A stretch of DNA of 6,376 nucleotides from an uncultured Hyphomicrobiales bacterium. GTDB lineage: Bacteria; Pseudomonadota; Alphaproteobacteria; Rhizobiales; Beijerinckiaceae. The stretch covers positions 1-6,376 of the forward strand of contig CAIZGQ010000245.1 in NCBI GenBank assembly GCA_903932565.1. Reading direction: 5' to 3'. Within the stretch, counting starts at the first letter, position 1. Every line of letters starts with the position of its first letter. The position numbers were made by a program, and so were the translations under genes. Positions 5,894 to 6,376 of the stretch are shown piece after piece. The notes under the pieces are model-generated. The model ran no database searches. It saw only the letters and a program-made list of their open reading frames with translations, and was not told the origin of the DNA.

Positions 5894-5915
5894 TGCCGGG
5901 GTGTTAACCCCGGCA
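5894..5915 (+). terminator. Terminator-like hairpin after hflC
   Basis: TGCCGGGGT at 5894-5902 pairs perfectly with ACCCCGGCA at 5907-5915 around a GTTA loop, 28 nt after the hflC stop. It is a very stable 9-bp stem, but no T-tract follows directly; the nearest T run is at 5933-5937. It may work as a weak or Rho-assisted terminator, or simply protect the 3' end of the hflKC message. Confidence 0.5.
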
Positions 5916-5992
5916 ACACACGCTCCCTTAAGGTTTTTGAGAAATAATCGAGACTGAAAATTCAAGGCGTAAGCATAAGCTCACGGTGCTCG

Positions 5993-6376
5993 ATGTCTCT
6001 CAGCAACTGGCGTACCATCTTCGACAAGCTGCTGCTGATTGAAGATGCAACTCAAGAAGAAGACCTCACGGCATCTCTCCTGGCGCCGCGGGGCGTGAAG
6101 ATTCTCGCGTTTGCCAACGCGCACGCGCTGAACATGGCCTGGAGCAGCCGCACCTTTACGGATCACCTGGCAGGTGCAGACATTCTCTTGCGCGACGGGA
6201 TTGGCGTTGAGATCGCGCTGCGTATGCAGCAGGTTCAGCCCGGCCTCAACTTGAACGGTACAGATTTTATTCCAGCTTTGTTGTGCCGCGCCAAAGGAAA
6301 GCAGCTGGCGGTGTGGGGCACGCAGCAGCCCTGGCTTGATCGCGCTGTCGAGCGGCTGCGCGCCATGGGTCACAGC
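5993..6376 (+). CDS. WecG/TagA/CpsF-family glycosyltransferase (GT26), N-terminal part, cut by window edge
   Basis: The ATG at 5993 opens 128 codons that run off the right edge. It is the first start after an in-frame stop at 5945-5947. The family transfers a sugar (such as N-acetylmannosamine or its uronic acid) from a UDP donor to a lipid-linked acceptor at the inner face of the membrane, during teichoic-acid linker, enterobacterial common antigen or exopolysaccharide synthesis. The recognisable core is ILAFANAHALNMAW (37-50), then ADILLRDGIGVEIA (62-75) with the conserved Asp68 of the DGIGV motif, and LNGTDFIPALL (87-97). A phenylalanine stands two residues before Asn42, near where the TagA catalytic threonine may fall, but the exact alignment is uncertain. 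No strong ribosome binding site is visible; GGTG lies 4 nt upstream. The acceptor and sugar cannot be told from this fragment. It probably opens a polysaccharide locus unrelated to hflKC. Confidence 0.87.
   Translation, partial: MSLSNWRTIFDKLLLIEDATQEEDLTASLLAPRGVKILAFANAHALNMAWSSRTFTDHLAGADILLRDGIGVEIALRMQQVQPGLNLNGTDFIPALLCRAKGKQLAVWGTQQPWLDRAVERLRAMGHS

Noticed and set aside
5981..6373. A 130-codon minus-strand open frame over the glycosyltransferase
   Set aside because: It is antisense to a gene with the DGIGV and GTD motifs of the WecG/TagA/CpsF family; no domain of its own.
1..6376. A novel defence, toxin-antitoxin or mobile system
   Set aside because: Every substantial gene belongs to a well-known housekeeping or catabolic family, and there are no transposase, integrase, nuclease or toxin-like genes.

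Overview
The window looks like chromosomal DNA of a GC-rich alphaproteobacterium. The main argument is the order folA-hflK-hflC, a linkage I recall from alphaproteobacterial genomes (often thyA-folA-hflK-hflC-degP). The protein sequences also fit that group. This is recognition from memory, not a database search. All large genes are ordinary, recognisable families. I do not see a defence system, mobile element, CRISPR array, tRNA or rRNA.

Layout. Positions 1-845 (minus) hold the N-terminal part of an AMP-forming acyl-CoA synthetase that runs off the left edge. Positions 846-1015 are a spacer with a good minus-strand intrinsic terminator. Positions 1016-2197 (minus) encode a class A FAD monooxygenase of the 3-hydroxybenzoate 6-hydroxylase/salicylate hydroxylase type. 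Positions 2198-2480 are a divergent intergenic region containing five perfect tandem copies of a 13-bp unit plus three decaying copies. Positions 2481-3549 (plus) form a tight pair: an SSAT-like GNAT acetyltransferase and dihydrofolate reductase (folA). Positions 3550-3830 are a structured non-coding spacer with two interrupted palindromes, a long hairpin and a possible promoter. Positions 3831-5866 (plus) are hflK-hflC, overlapping by ATGA. Positions 5867-5992 are a spacer with a terminator-like hairpin. Positions 5993-6376 (plus) hold the start of a WecG/TagA/CpsF-family glycosyltransferase that runs off the right edge.

How the genes work together. The left half looks catabolic: a CoA ligase and an aromatic ring hydroxylase on the same strand, though a terminator between them suggests separate transcripts. 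FolA supplies tetrahydrofolate for thymidylate and one-carbon metabolism; the GNAT enzyme is probably co-translated with it but has no obvious functional link. HflK and HflC form the membrane SPFH complex around the FtsH protease. The glycosyltransferase probably belongs to a neighbouring surface-polysaccharide locus.

The points most worth a second look are non-coding: the 13-bp tandem array abutting a candidate monooxygenase promoter, and the structured folA-hflK spacer. Two protein-level oddities are a Glu in place of the DG-motif Asp in the monooxygenase and a Phe near the position where the TagA-family catalytic Thr may fall in the glycosyltransferase.
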